Positions 28,408 through 39,943 of a stretch of 64,000 bases of DNA are shown piece after piece (positions within the stretch are counted from its first letter, which is position 1; every line of letters begins with the position of its first letter). The translations under genes and the position numbers were made by a program. The stretch comes from Pseudolabrys sp. Lineage in GTDB: Bacteria > Pseudomonadota > Alphaproteobacteria > Rhizobiales > Xanthobacteraceae. The notes below the pieces were generated by a model. The model was not told where the DNA came from, did not search any database, and saw only the letters and a program-made list of their open reading frames with translations. The DNA lies in NCBI GenBank assembly GCA_017849615.1, contig JAFIGS010000019.1, positions 18,278 to 82,277 of the forward strand, read 5' to 3'.

Positions 28408-28548
28408 GGCTTTGTTCCCATTACGAGGCTTTTGCGTGTTCTCGGCGTGAATGACGCAGGGTAAAGGCCAAGGAACTGCAATTGTTCCTGTTTTCCGACA
28501 GTTCAAAATATCTCGATTAATGGGCGGTTACCGCCGGATTATGGAACC

Positions 28549-29694
28549 TCAGCCGCGCCGGACGACCGCGCCAGGCGCCACGTCGAACCACTGCGCGCGG
28601 TCGGCGATATCGGCAAAGGCCGCCGGATCGGCGCCGGTCATCCAGACCTGGGTGCCGAGCGCGGCAAGCGCGTCATATAGCGCGCCGCGGCGTAGCGGAT
28701 CGAGATGCGCCACCACTTCATCCAGCAGCATCACCGGGGCATAGCCCGTCATGTCCTTGATCAGATGCGCATGCGCCAGCATCAACCGGATCAGCATCGC
28801 CTTCTGCTCGCCGGTGGAGGCGTCGGCGGCGGCGATGCCCTTGCCGGCGTGAACAACTTCGAGATCGGCGCGGTGCGGCCCTTCCAGCGTGCGGCCCGCG
28901 GCGGCGTCCTGGCCGCGGTTCGCGCGCAACAGGTCGCGGTAACGATCCTCGATCTCGCGCGCGGTGCTCAGCGGCCACTGATTTTCCATCCAGCCCGTGA
29001 GCGCGATACGCGGCATGGCGAAGGCGGGCGCCTCCTCGCGCGCGGTCTCGAGCGCGCCGGCGAGGCGGTTCACCGTCTCGTAGCGCGCCGCCGAGACAGC
29101 GACAGCCACCTCGGCGGTTTCGTGTTCGATGGCATCGAGCCATTGAGGATCGCTGCGCTGATCCTCCAGCAAGCGATTGCGCGAGCGCAGCGAACGCTCC
29201 AGCGCCGAAACGCGACTGGAATGCTGCGCGTCCACCGCGAGCACAAGACGGTCGAGGAAGCGGCGGCGGTCGGCGGCGGGTCCGACGAACAGCGGGTCCA
29301 TCGACGGCGTCAGCCAGATGATGCGCAGATGATCGGCAAAGGCGGCAGCCGACGACACGGGCTCGCGGTCGATGCGGCATTTGCGCGAGTGGATGGTGTC
29401 GTCGCCGGCCGGCGGCTCGATACCGGTGCCGAGGGTGGCGAGGCCGAGCATGCCCTCGATCTCGGCGGAGACCGCCCAGGAACCGTCGCCCTCCGAGAAC
29501 GCCAGTTCGTCCAGCGTGGCGCGGTGCAGGCCGCGGCCGGGCGCCAGCATGGAGATCGCTTCGATGAGGTTGGTCTTGCCGGCGCCATTCGGGCCGGTCA
29601 GCACCACCGGCCCGGCGCGGTCGAGCTCCAGCTTCGCCGCGTGGTAGCTGCGGAAGCCGGTCAGAGACAAACGGCGCAGGAAGGCGGCGGTCAT
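28549..29694 (-). CDS. recF: DNA replication and repair protein RecF
   Basis: SMC-like ATPase that helps load RecA at gaps through RecOR. The 381-residue protein has Walker A GPNGAGKT (34-41), the aromatic SLTGFRSYHAAKLEL start, the SMC signature STGEQKAMLIRLMLAHA and Walker B VMLLDEVVAHLD. It follows dnaN on the same strand after an 86-bp gap occupied by a short palindrome. Confidence 0.96.
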   Translation of the reverse strand: MTAAFLRRLSLTGFRSYHAAKLELDRAGPVVLTGPNGAGKTNLIEAISMLAPGRGLHRATLDELAFSEGDGSWAVSAEIEGMLGLATLGTGIEPPAGDDTIHSRKCRIDREPVSSAAAFADHLRIIWLTPSMDPLFVGPAADRRRFLDRLVLAVDAQHSSRVSALERSLRSRNRLLEDQRSDPQWLDAIEHETAEVAVAVSAARYETVNRLAGALETAREEAPAFAMPRIALTGWMENQWPLSTAREIEDRYRDLLRANRGQDAAAGRTLEGPHRADLEVVHAGKGIAAADASTGEQKAMLIRLMLAHAHLIKDMTGYAPVMLLDEVVAHLDPLRRGALYDALAALGTQVWMTGADPAAFADIADRAQWFDVAPGAVVRRG

Positions 29695-29708
29695 GGGCGG
29701 CTTTTACT

Positions 29709-29755
29709 CGTCATGGCCGGGCTTGTCCCGGCCATCCACGCCTTCCGCATGACGG
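29709..29755. repeat. Short intergenic palindrome, family F
   Basis: CGTCATGGCCGGGCTTGTCC, then CGGCCATCCACGCC and GCATGACGG: an inverted repeat with ends CGTCATG and CATGACG and an inner GGCCGGG-CTTGT-CCCGGCC hairpin. It lies in the dnaN-recF gap. Such elements are common in Bradyrhizobium-type genomes. Confidence 0.7.
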
Positions 29756-29780
29756 CGACTACAGCCGCGCCACCAGGTCT

Positions 29781-30899
29781 CTACACCCGCATCGGCATCA
29801 GGACGTAAAGCGCGCCCTTGGCGTCCTTGTCCTGGATCAGCGTCGGCGAGCCCGGATCGGCGAGCTTGAGCACCGCGACCTCGCCTTCGATCTGCGCGGC
29901 AATGTCGAGCAGGTAACGCGAGTTGAAGCCGATATCGAGCGGATCGGATTCGTAGTCCACCTCGAGCTCTTCGGTGGCGCTGCCGGAATCCGGATTGGTC
30001 ACGGACAGCACCAGCCGTCCGCCGGTGATCGACAGCTTGACCGCGCGGCCGCGCTCGCTGGACACGGTCGAGACGCGATCGACCGCGGCTTCGAAATCCT
30101 TCTTGTCGACGACGAGGCTCTTGTCGTTGGCTGCCGGAATGACGCGCCCATAATCCGGGAACGTGCCGTCGATCAGCTTGGAGATCAGCACGACATTGCC
30201 GATCGAGAAGCGGATCTTGCCCGACGACAATTCGATGGCGATGTCGCCTTCGCCGCTCTCGATAAGCCGCTGTACCTCGGCGACTGTCTTGCGCGGAATG
30301 ATGATGCCCGGCATGCCGGCGGCGCCTTCCGGCAACGGCAGCTCGACCTGCGCCAGCCGGTGGCCGTCGGTCGCCACCGCGCGCAGGGTCGCGGTCTTCG
30401 CCGAGCCTGCGGCGTGCAGGTAGATGCCGTTGAGGTAGTAGCGCGTCTCTTCGGTCGAAATGGCGAACTGCGTCTTGTCGATGAGGCGCTTGAAGTCGGC
30501 GGCCGGCACCTTGAACGAGTGGCTCATCTCGCCGGTGGCGAGATCGGGGAAGTCGCTCTCGGGCAGGGTCTGCAGCGTGAAGCGCGAGCGGCCGGCGCGG
30601 ATGGTCAGCACGGCACGTTCGCCGGAGCCCTCGATGACGATCTGCGAGCCGTCCGGCAGTTTGCGCACGATGTCGTAGAACATGTGCGCTGGCACGGTGG
30701 TGGCGCCGCCCGGCGCAACTTCGGCCGCGATCGAATCCGTCACCTCGAGATCGAGGTCGGTCGCCTTCATGCTGAGCTGGCCGTTTTCGGCGCGGATCAG
30801 CACGTTGGACAGGATCGGAATGGTGTTGCGCCGTTCCACCACGCGATAGACGTGGTTCAGCGACTTGAGGAGTTCGGCGCGTTCGACAGTTATTTTCAT
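29781..30899 (-). CDS. dnaN: DNA polymerase III sliding clamp (beta subunit)
   Basis: Ring-shaped processivity factor. The 372-residue protein shows the three-domain layout, starting MKITVERAELLKSLNHVYRVVERRNTIPILSN and ending in the typical M-P-M-R-V tail (YVLMPMRV). The frame is open 54 codons upstream, but that part is not clamp-like; the ATG at 30899 is the start. A 265-bp gap with a palindrome separates it from dnaA. Confidence 0.98.
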   Translation of the reverse strand: MKITVERAELLKSLNHVYRVVERRNTIPILSNVLIRAENGQLSMKATDLDLEVTDSIAAEVAPGGATTVPAHMFYDIVRKLPDGSQIVIEGSGERAVLTIRAGRSRFTLQTLPESDFPDLATGEMSHSFKVPAADFKRLIDKTQFAISTEETRYYLNGIYLHAAGSAKTATLRAVATDGHRLAQVELPLPEGAAGMPGIIIPRKTVAEVQRLIESGEGDIAIELSSGKIRFSIGNVVLISKLIDGTFPDYGRVIPAANDKSLVVDKKDFEAAVDRVSTVSSERGRAVKLSITGGRLVLSVTNPDSGSATEELEVDYESDPLDIGFNSRYLLDIAAQIEGEVAVLKLADPGSPTLIQDKDAKGALYVLMPMRV

Positions 30900-31076
30900 G
30901 AAAAATCCCGCTTCGGCGCCGAATACCCAACCCCTGGCGCCAGCCGGCGGAAGCCGGGGAGCAAAGGTGGCAAGAGTGGGGAGAATCCGCAAGAGCGGGC
31001 TGCGGGCGGGGACGAAGTCCCCGCTCCTATCCCCAGGGCGTCCACAGGCGGCTTCGAACACGAATAGCCGTCCCCT

Positions 31077-31155
31077 CCGCTCACCCCCGCGAAAGCGGGG
31101 GTCCAGTCTGGCGATCGAGCCAGGCTTGGATTCCCGCTTTCGCGGGAATGAGCGG
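31077..31155. repeat. Intergenic palindrome, family B copy 2
   Basis: Between dnaA and dnaN. CCGCTCACCCCCGCGAAAGC at the left end is answered by GCTTTCGCGGGAATGAGCGG at the right end. Both arms contain a further small hairpin. It resembles the copy at 11974-12074. Confidence 0.75.
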
Positions 31156-31164
31156 AGTTCGTCG

Positions 31165-32598
31165 CTACTCCTGGAGCTGCCGCTTCAGGATCTCGATCTC
31201 TTCCGAAAGCGCGAGGTCGTTGCTGACGAGGCCCTCGATCTTGCGCACGGCGTGCAGCACCGTGGTGTGGTCGCGGCCGCCGAAGCGCCGGCCGATTTCC
31301 GGGAGGGAGCGCAGCGTCAAGGTTTTGGCCAGATACATCGCCACCTGGCGCGGGCGCACCACATTGGCGGTGCGGCGCGACGACAGCAGGTCCGAGCGGC
31401 TGACATTGTACTGCCGGGCGACAATGCGCTGGATGTCCTCGATCTTGACGCGCTTGGGTTCCTGCGGCCGGATCAGGTCCTTCACTTCACGCTCGGCCAT
31501 TTCCATGGTCACCGCCTGGCCGGTGAGTTTGGAATGCGCCAGCAGGCGGTTCAGAGCCCCTTCCAGATCGCGGCCGTTATGGGTCACGGTCTTGGCGATG
31601 TAGCCGAGCACCGGCAGTGGCACGTCGAAGGTCGGATGATGGGCGCGGGCGGCCTGCACGCGCGCCTTGAGGATTTCGAGACGCAGTTCCTCGCCGAGGC
31701 CACCCATTTCGACGACGAGACCGCCGGCGAGCCGCGAGCGCACACGCTCATCGAGGCTTTCGAGTTCCGACGGCGGCCGGTCCGAGGCGATGACCACCTG
31801 GCGCCCGGCGTCGATCAGGGCGTTGAGGGTGTGGCAGAACTCGGCCTGCGTCGATTTGCCCTGCAGGAACTGCAGGTCGTCGATCACGAGCACGCCGATG
31901 CCGCGGAGCGCTTCCTTGAAGGCGATGGCGTTCTGCGCGCGCAACGCGGCGACGAAGCCGTACATGAACTTTTCGGCGGTCAGGTACAGCACCTTGCGCT
32001 CGCCAGTGGCATTGCCGGCCCAGGTAATGGCCTGCAGCAGATGCGTCTTGCCGAGACCGACGCCGGAATGGATGTAGAGCGGGTTGAACATCACCGGGTC
32101 GGTGCGGCGGGCGGCGGCGACCTGACGGGCGGCGGCCTGCGCCAGCGTGTTGGAACGGCCGACGACGAAGGAGTCGAAGGTGAGCCGCGCATCGAGCGGG
32201 GAACCGCCGAGCGCCTCGTGCACCGCAGCGTCGCCAACCGGGATCGGACGCGACATGCCATTGCCATTGAGCGGGCGGCCTTCGCCGGCGCTGTTGAATG
32301 CCGCCGGTTCCAGTTTCGCCTTCGGCTGTACGGTGGTCTTGAGCACGGCCGAGCGGACGATCAGTTCGATGCGACCGACCTCGTTGCGGTCGGCCTGCCA
32401 GCACGACAGTACTTTCTCGGCGTAGTGCGACTGAATCCAGCTCTTGAGGAAGCGGGTCGGCACCGACAGGCGCACGCCGCCGTCGTCGATGCCTTCGAGT
32501 TCCATACGTCCAAACCAGCTCGAGAAAACGTCGTCGCCAACTTCGGTGCGCAGACGCGCTTTCACTCTGAGCCAACTCTCCTGATCGTCGTTCGGCAT
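31165..32598 (-). CDS. dnaA: Chromosomal replication initiator DnaA
   Basis: Opens the replication origin. The 477-residue protein has an N-terminal DnaB-binding domain (1-85), a variable linker, the AAA+ module with Walker [10 protein letters not shown] (178-186) and Walker [10 protein letters not shown], and the C-terminal DNA-binding domain with the DnaA signature [14 protein letters not shown]. Its position next to rpsT and dnaN is usual for the order. The 5' spacer to rpsT is unusually long (1,150 bp). Confidence 0.98.
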   Translation of the reverse strand: MPNDDQESWLRVKARLRTEVGDDVFSSWFGRMELEGIDDGGVRLSVPTRFLKSWIQSHYAEKVLSCWQADRNEVGRIELIVRSAVLKTTVQPKAKLEPAAFNSAGEGRPLNGNGMSRPIPVGDAAVHEALGGSPLDARLTFDSFVVGRSNTLAQAAARQVAAARRTDPVMFNPLYIHSGVGLGKTHLLQAITWAGNATGERKVLYLTAEKFMYGFVAALRAQNAIAFKEALRGIGVLVIDDLQFLQGKSTQAEFCHTLNALIDAGRQVVIASDRPPSELESLDERVRSRLAGGLVVEMGGLGEELRLEILKARVQAARAHHPTFDVPLPVLGYIAKTVTHNGRDLEGALNRLLAHSKLTGQAVTMEMAEREVKDLIRPQEPKRVKIEDIQRIVARQYNVSRSDLLSSRRTANVVRPRQVAMYLAKTLTLRSLPEIGRRFGGRDHTTVLHAVRKIEGLVSNDLALSEEIEILKRQLQE

Positions 32599-33197
32599 TT
32601 TCTTCTTCTCTTTTTGTTTTGGTCTGTTGGTTGAACGGACAATGGTTTGCTCGGCCTGACGGCATGAGCCGTCGACGCGCCGGTACGAAACGCAACACGC
32701 TGACGGGATATCTTTGCCGCTCTAACGGGCGCGGCGCGATATCGCTTTGATGGAGATCGGAGTGGCGCCTTTAAACGTTGGGCGGCGCGTTACCCGGCTG
32801 GACATCGGAGACCTGACGAGAGCGCGCGCTGTACGAGCCGGTGTAGAACGACATGCAGTCGCCGTCACCATTATTCGTACCAAAGACCGCCTTCATCTCA
32901 GTCCCCCCTCTTCGAGTTCTCGCCAGCTTCGCTATCGATCAGACTTGGCCGGTTCTGCTTTCGTCTTCGAGAAGTCCGGCGCGGGCCATTCGGGATCGAA
33001 CCATGCCCGCTCATCGTTTCGCCGGTGAGATTTTTCATCCAACCGGCAACAGATAGCCGTTCTCATCTGCCAATGAGCGCAGAACAATTCCTTGTTTCTG
33101 ATCGTGCGGCGGAGAATGTCCCGCGCGCGACTGTCAAAATACACGACGCGCCCGCCTGAGCAATTTCGAAATGTCGAACCGTCGTAATGCTGCAGTT

Positions 33198-33216
33198 ATG
33201 TCGCATCTTGCGACAT
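33198..33216. promoter_or_regulatory. Inverted repeat ATGTCGCA-TCT-TGCGACAT
   Basis: Perfect 8-bp arms with a 3-bp centre, about 600 bp upstream of dnaA. It could be a protein-binding operator. No neighbouring gene explains it. Confidence 0.5.
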
Positions 33217-33452
33217 GTCCGAATTTCTTGCCGCTCGCTCGGCAACGCGTTGATGAGTCGTGGGGAATTGTGGTCGCCGGCAGCCTAAGCCACGCGGGCA
33301 TGTTGTTAGAAAAAAACACCAAGCCGCAGGCGGCGAAACCGCTGCCGCGCAGGCATTTCCGGGTCCTGTCTCGCATATTCTTGCTAAGTCGTTACGTGCA
33401 CGCAAAATTTTTTGAGCGACGGACGAGGGTAGCCCCGGCGATAAAACGCATT

Positions 33453-33468
33453 GCAATTCATGAATTGC
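33453..33468. promoter_or_regulatory. 16-bp perfect palindrome GCAATTCATGAATTGC
   Basis: A perfect palindrome in the AT-richest part of the dnaA-rpsT spacer. It could be an operator for a dimeric regulator or part of an origin region. No -35/-10 pair could be placed around it with confidence. Confidence 0.5.
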
Positions 33469-33603
33469 GCAAAGCAAAATCGCAAAAGACGCTGAAAATA
33501 CTTGACGCCCGCAACTCTCTTACAGGCGAATGACGGTTTCACGAATGCATGCGGGCGCGGAACGCGCATGGCGTTCGCACCCGGTCATTGTCGTCGATTT
33601 TTC

Positions 33604-33627
33604 TAAAAAGCGCCAAGCAGTTTGGCG
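33604..33627 (-). terminator. Candidate terminator downstream of rpsT
   Basis: Stem CGCCAA (33611-33616) with TTGGCG (33622-33627), loop of 5, followed on the minus strand by CTTTTTAG. It lies about 120 bp past the rpsT stop. Confidence 0.6.
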
Positions 33628-33748
33628 GGTGGCGAGCGCCGCTTGAGCGGCGTGGGGCCTGTCGCGCAGGTTTGCTATGGCGCGGACGGTGCCGCTCGTC
33701 AAAACGTCCGAGTGTGCTCGGATAATCCGGACGCTGTAGAGCGGTCGC

Positions 33749-34015
33749 TTACTTGCCGAGCTTGGCGATCGCGTGCGAGAGGCGCGAGACCTTCCGGCTG
33801 GCGGTGTTCTTGTGAACGGTGCCGCGCTGCGCTGCACGCATGATCGTCGGCTCCGCGGCCTTGAGCGCTTCGGCGGCCGCCGTGCGGTCACCGGCGGTGA
33901 TCGCTTCTTCGACCTTGCGCACCGAATTGCGCAGCACGGTGCGGCGCGACTTGTTGATCTCGGTGCGGCGCGCGATCTTGCGGGTCGCCTTGCGAGCGGA
34001 CTTTGTGTTGGCCAT
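33749..34015 (-). CDS. rpsT: 30S ribosomal protein S20
   Basis: An 88-residue basic ribosomal protein: [20 protein letters not shown] at the start, then [20 protein letters not shown], and [20 protein letters not shown] at the end. The length is normal. The frame is open 20 codons upstream, but MANTKSA is the universal start. It is next to dnaA, as in most Hyphomicrobiales. Confidence 0.98.
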   Translation of the reverse strand: MANTKSARKATRKIARRTEINKSRRTVLRNSVRKVEEAITAGDRTAAAEALKAAEPTIMRAAQRGTVHKNTASRKVSRLSHAIAKLGK

Positions 34016-34090
34016 CTGAAATCTCGTTCGGTCTCTAACGCGACTGGCCGCATGCGGCGGAAGTGCCGCGCTCACGAGCCGTCTGGTGCA

Positions 34091-34119
34091 AGAATAAACG
34101 GGGCCGGAAACCCGGCCCC
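34091..34119 (-). terminator. Terminator after the DHDPS-family gene
   Basis: An 8-bp GC stem (34100-34107 with 34112-34119, loop of 4) followed on the minus strand by GTTTATTCTT. It lies about 70 bp past the stop codon and separates this gene from rpsT. Confidence 0.7.
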
Positions 34120-34190
34120 AGTTGCGCGTGGCTTATAGTTGGCTGCTGGCCGGGCGTCAACGCCCGAGAAATGGCAGCGGTTTGAGGCCT

Positions 34191-35087
34191 TTAAGGGGCC
34201 TTTTTTCCCCGGATAGCGTCGTGGCCGCCGGTAATGGCGGTGCGATCGGCCGCGGAAACGGCGGCAAAGGGCGGGCGGACGCGCGCCAGGGCTGTGTCGC
34301 CATGGATGTGGCCCAGCAGCATCTTGACGCCAGGCACCAGCGGCCGGCCCTCGAACAGCTTGCGGATGGCGACCGCGTTCTCGTGCGCGGTGGCATCGCC
34401 GTCCTTCCAGGCGCGCTGACACAGGTCGGAATTCACGTTCGCGGTCGCCGAGATGCAGCCGGCGAATTCGCCCTTGCGGGCATCGAGCAGGCAGGCCTCG
34501 GTCGAGGGGAAGGTGGCGAAGTCCCTGGCGATGGCGGCGACCGAACGTGCGTAAGCCATGTCGCCTGACGAGTCCTTGAGGCCGACGATGCGGCCGGGAA
34601 ACTCCTGACGCAGGCGCTTGATCAACTCGACATGCCACGGCACGCCGGTGAGCTGCGGGTAGTGGTAGAGATAGATCGGCAGCTTCTGGCCGGCGGTCGC
34701 TTCCACGAGCGCGCCGACATAGGCGACGAGGCCGTCATCCGGCACGCCCTTGTAATAGAACGGCGGCAGCACCAGCGCGCCGGCAAAACCTAGCTCCGCC
34801 GCATGGCGCGTCAGCGCAATCGCGTCGGCGATCGACGCCGCCCCGGTGCCCACCATCAGCCGGTCCATGGGCAAGCCGTTGGATTTGTAGGCGCTCATGA
34901 CCGCCTTGCGCTCGTCGACCGAGAACGAGGTGGCCTCGCCGGTCGAGCCGAGGACGTTGAGGCCGTCGCAGCCATTGTCGAGCAGCCAGCGCGCCAGCTT
35001 CATGGCGCACGGGATGTCGGGGGCGAGTTTGTCGTCGAGCGGCGTCGCGATCGCGGCGATAACGCCGGACATGGATTTTTGAGTCAT
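34191..35087 (-). CDS. Dihydrodipicolinate synthase/N-acetylneuraminate lyase family aldolase
   Basis: A 298-residue TIM-barrel class I aldolase. The Schiff-base lysine is K171 in IVGLKDSSGD, and the tyrosine pair of the family is in IYLYHYPQL (Y141, Y143). The early GSTGEATSFS motif binds the pyruvate carboxylate. It is probably not DapA itself: the sequence shares the fold motifs, but its place between rpsT and maeB is not a lysine-pathway context. It may act on a keto-acid or sugar acid. Start ATG at 35087. Confidence 0.8.
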   Translation of the reverse strand: MTQKSMSGVIAAIATPLDDKLAPDIPCAMKLARWLLDNGCDGLNVLGSTGEATSFSVDERKAVMSAYKSNGLPMDRLMVGTGAASIADAIALTRHAAELGFAGALVLPPFYYKGVPDDGLVAYVGALVEATAGQKLPIYLYHYPQLTGVPWHVELIKRLRQEFPGRIVGLKDSSGDMAYARSVAAIARDFATFPSTEACLLDARKGEFAGCISATANVNSDLCQRAWKDGDATAHENAVAIRKLFEGRPLVPGVKMLLGHIHGDTALARVRPPFAAVSAADRTAITGGHDAIRGKKAP

Positions 35088-35133
35088 CGGTTTTTCCCGG
35101 AAAAGCGGTGAGCAGCAAGGAGAGCCGTTCGTA

Positions 35134-37398
<2,265 letters not shown>

Positions 37399-37616
37399 TG
37401 TCACTCCATGGGACGATCAAGTTTTTAGTGCAGCTTTTCTTCCCCGGAAGCCCGCGGCCAAGCTGTTCCGGTATGGTCTAGCGGAAGGTGCCCCGCGGAC
37501 TCAAGGCGAAGGCCCAATTGGCATGGCGCCATGCCGCAATGCAGCGGCAGGGTTGAAGGCGCCGGCAGTAGCGGCTAGGTGAAGCATCCGCCGCGCTCAC
37601 ACTGTATGATTGTCGC

Positions 37617-37934
37617 ATGATCAAGTTCTTGCTGCGCACCATCGGGCTGTTCGGACTGGCCGCCGCCTTCGTGCTGGTGATCTATGACGGCACCAAGTCG
37701 ATCGCCGGAAACCGGCTGTTTTTGACCAGCATCGGCGATCTTTGGACGTTGCTGAACCCCAAGAGCCTGGCGGCGCTCAGGCCCCTGCTGTCACCCTATG
37801 CCGGCGGTGCGCTGTGGGACCCGGTGGCCGTGACGTTCCTGTCCTGGCCGAGCTGGGCCGTGATCGGCGTTCTGGCGATCCTGTTGATGCTGCTGGGCCG
37901 GCCGCGGCGGCCTCTGATCGGCTACGCGCGGTAA
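37617..37934 (+). CDS. Hypothetical two-helix membrane protein
   Basis: A 105-residue protein with two membrane segments (about 5-23 and 80-97), LLRTIGLFGLAAAFVLVIYD and WAVIGVLAILLMLLGRP. It is divergent from maeB and precedes msrA. A short basic C-terminus follows. Family resemblance is only to uncharacterised proteins of Bradyrhizobiaceae type. Confidence 0.7.
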   Translation: MIKFLLRTIGLFGLAAAFVLVIYDGTKSIAGNRLFLTSIGDLWTLLNPKSLAALRPLLSPYAGGALWDPVAVTFLSWPSWAVIGVLAILLMLLGRPRRPLIGYAR

Positions 37935-38029
37935 TCCACTCCCTGTTGTCCCGGTCGTGATCGCCCTCCGGTACCGGAACGGGGGGCGAGTGCTTATATT
38001 GAGCTCAACAAAGACGGGAGAGCCACACC

Positions 38030-38701
38030 ATGTTCGGATTCAAAAAGGTTTCCATGCCCTCGGCGGATGAGGCGCTGCCCGGCCGCGCCAGCGCGATCCC
38101 GACCGCCGATGCGCATTTCGTCAATCACCGCGCGCTCAAGGGGCCCTATCCGGAGGGCACGGAAAAAGTGCTGTTCGGCCTTGGCTGCTTCTGGGGCGCC
38201 GAGCGCAAGTTCTGGCAGCTCGGCGACGGCGTCCACGTCACCGCGGTCGGCTATGCCGGCGGTCCCACGCCGAACCCGACCTATGAGGAAGTGTGTTCCG
38301 GCCGCACCGGCCACAACGAGGTGGTGCTCGTGGTCTATGACCCGAAGAAGGTGAGTTTCGAGACGCTGCTCAAGACCTTCTGGGAGAGCCACGACCCGAC
38401 CCAGGGCATGCGGCAGGGCAACGACATCGGTACCCAGTATCGCTCCGGCATCTACACTTACACTTCCGAGCAGAAGGCCGCCGCCGAAGCCTCCAGGGCG
38501 ATGTACGAGCCGGAACTGAAGAAGCAGGGCTACCGGCCGATCACCACCGAGATCGTGGAGGCGCCGCCGTTCTATTTCGCCGATGACTATCACCAGCAGT
38601 ATCTGGGCAAGAATCCCTATGGCTACTGCGGTCTGGGTGGTACCGGTGTGTCCTGCCCGATCGGCACGGGCGTGAAGGCCGCGGCTTCGGCCACGGCGTA
38701 A
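38030..38701 (+). CDS. msrA: Peptide methionine-S-sulfoxide reductase A
   Basis: Reduces the S-epimer of methionine sulfoxide in proteins and free methionine. The 223-residue protein has the catalytic C53 in [11 protein letters not shown], then VGYAGG and [18 protein letters not shown], whose cysteine can act as the resolving one. It has a good GGGAGA ribosome-binding site. The length and motifs are normal; it is probably cytosolic since there is no signal peptide. Confidence 0.96.
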   Translation: MFGFKKVSMPSADEALPGRASAIPTADAHFVNHRALKGPYPEGTEKVLFGLGCFWGAERKFWQLGDGVHVTAVGYAGGPTPNPTYEEVCSGRTGHNEVVLVVYDPKKVSFETLLKTFWESHDPTQGMRQGNDIGTQYRSGIYTYTSEQKAAAEASRAMYEPELKKQGYRPITTEIVEAPPFYFADDYHQQYLGKNPYGYCGLGGTGVSCPIGTGVKAAASATA

Positions 38702-38717
38702 TGGCCTTGGCCTTTTT

Positions 38718-38752
38718 CACCTCTCCCCGCGTGCGGGGGGAGGGAAAAGGTC
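38718..38752. repeat. Partial family D element
   Basis: CACCTCTCCCCGCGTGCGGG followed by GGGAGGG, a hairpin resembling one arm of the family D element at 58573. It lies between msrA and the polysaccharide-export gene. Confidence 0.5.
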
Positions 38753-38820
38753 AGACTTTCTTAACCATATAAAGCGCTAATCGGGCGTCGATTTCAGTCT
38801 CGCGACCCGGATTCGCTTCG

Positions 38821-39795
38821 ATGCGGCATGCCAAGATTTTGCTCGTGCTGATGGTCGCTTTGGCGGCTGCCGGTTGCGCGCGCAAAACGGCGCAGGTGCA
38901 ATACATCATCGATCCGCAGACCGGACAGCCGGTGCCGGTGATCAGCCAGCAGCAATACGCGCAGGCGCAGGACTATCCGGGTCCGGCGCCGCAGTCCTAC
39001 GCGCAGCCCGGCGGCGCGCCCGCCGCGTCGTCGCGCTCGCTGTATTCGAGCTCGGCGGCCTATGCGCAGCAGGCTTACGCCCAGCCGCAATATGCGCCGC
39101 CGCCTCAGCCGCAGGCGAAAGCATCAAGCGGCCGCGGTCTGTTCTCGTCGAGCCGCAGGACCCAGACCTACGTGCAGCAGCAGCCGGCGCTGCAGCAGCC
39201 CTATATCGCGCAATACACCCCGCCGCCGCAGGCCGCGATGGCGCAAGCGTCTGCGCCGCGCGGCGGACCTTATGTGCCGGCCCCGGCCGCTGCGCCGATG
39301 CCGAACTACGGTTATGCCGCGGTATCGCCGGCTGCGCCCGCCTATACGCTCGATTCAGGCGACAAGCTCCGCGTCGTGGTGTTCGGCCAGGACGGCATCA
39401 CCAACAGCTACACCGTCGATGCCGGCGGCAATGTGAACCTGCCGCTGATCGGCGCGGTGCCGGCGCGCGGCACCTCGACGCAAATGCTCGCCAAGTCGAT
39501 CGCCGACCGGCTGCGCCAGGGCTATGTGCGCGAGCCGCATGTCACGGTCGAGGTCGAAACCTACCGGCCGTTCTTCATCCTCGGTGAGGTCACGACGCCG
39601 GGCCAGTATCCTTACGTCGCCAACATGACGGTCGAGACCGCGGTGGCGATCGCCGGCGGCTTCGGCGCGCGCGCCGCCAAGAAAACCGTTGAGTTGACCC
39701 GCAATGCGCCGGGCCAGCAAATGCGTGGCAATGTGCCGCTGAACTATCCGCTGCTGCCGGGCGACACCATCGTCGTCAAGGAGCGGTGGTTCTAG
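38821..39795 (+). CDS. Polysaccharide export lipoprotein (Wza/KpsD-like)
   Basis: A 324-residue outer-membrane lipoprotein of the polysaccharide export family. A signal peptide ends in the lipobox AAGC (C19). A long Q/Y/P/A-rich, low-complexity stretch (about 20-165) precedes the Poly_export domain (about 175-255, DSGDKLRVVVFGQDGITNSY) and an SLBB-like part (TVEVETYRPFFILGEVTTPG). No polymerase or chain-length gene is next to it, so it may export a polymer made elsewhere. The low-complexity linker is unusual. The start at 38821 has no clear ribosome-binding site. Confidence 0.85.
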   Translation: MRHAKILLVLMVALAAAGCARKTAQVQYIIDPQTGQPVPVISQQQYAQAQDYPGPAPQSYAQPGGAPAASSRSLYSSSAAYAQQAYAQPQYAPPPQPQAKASSGRGLFSSSRRTQTYVQQQPALQQPYIAQYTPPPQAAMAQASAPRGGPYVPAPAAAPMPNYGYAAVSPAAPAYTLDSGDKLRVVVFGQDGITNSYTVDAGGNVNLPLIGAVPARGTSTQMLAKSIADRLRQGYVREPHVTVEVETYRPFFILGEVTTPGQYPYVANMTVETAVAIAGGFGARAAKKTVELTRNAPGQQMRGNVPLNYPLLPGDTIVVKERWF

Positions 39796-39803
39796 ATCAT
39801 CGC

Positions 39804-39943
39804 TGTCGTCCCGGGCGAGCGCACTCTTGCGCGAGGCCCGGGACCCATAACCCCGACGCTATCGATAGGAAACGGCGTATGGGTCCCCGCCATAGGCGTT
39901 CTGCAAGAACGCTGTCCTTTGGACGGCTATGCGCGGGGACGAC
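39804..39943. repeat. Intergenic palindrome, family E
   Basis: CTGTCGTCCCGGGCGAGCGC at the left, GTATGGGTCCCCGCCATAGG in the middle and GGCTATGCGCGGGGACGAC at the right form hairpins, with inverted ends CGTCCC and GGGACG. The right end touches the stop codon of the dienelactone hydrolase. Confidence 0.7.

Larger units (their letters stand above)
32599..33748. other. 1.15-kb dnaA-rpsT spacer with palindromes
   Basis: No convincing gene. It is less GC-rich than its surroundings, especially 33290-33520. It holds two striking palindromes (33198-33216 and 33453-33468) and an rpsT terminator near its right end. Several open frames exist on both strands (the longest 120 codons, 33171-33533), but none has a recognisable product or codon bias. 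No TTATCCACA-type DnaA box was found, so it is not clearly an origin. The dnaA promoter must lie in its left part. Confidence 0.5.

Noticed and set aside
33171-33533. 120-codon open frame in the dnaA-rpsT spacer
   Set aside because: No recognisable family, no ribosome-binding site of note, crosses both palindromes and has an unstructured composition.
32599-33748. Classical oriC with DnaA boxes
   Set aside because: No TTATCCACA or close variant was found by eye on either strand; in many alphaproteobacteria the origin lies elsewhere.
34180-34205. Hairpin followed by T-run on the plus strand at the end of the DHDPS-family gene
   Set aside because: There is no plus-strand gene upstream to terminate, and the stem overlaps the minus-strand coding end; the better terminator for that gene is at 34091-34119.
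38702-38717. GGCC-TT-GGCC-TTTTT as msrA terminator
   Set aside because: The loop of two bases and four-base stem are too small for a convincing intrinsic terminator.
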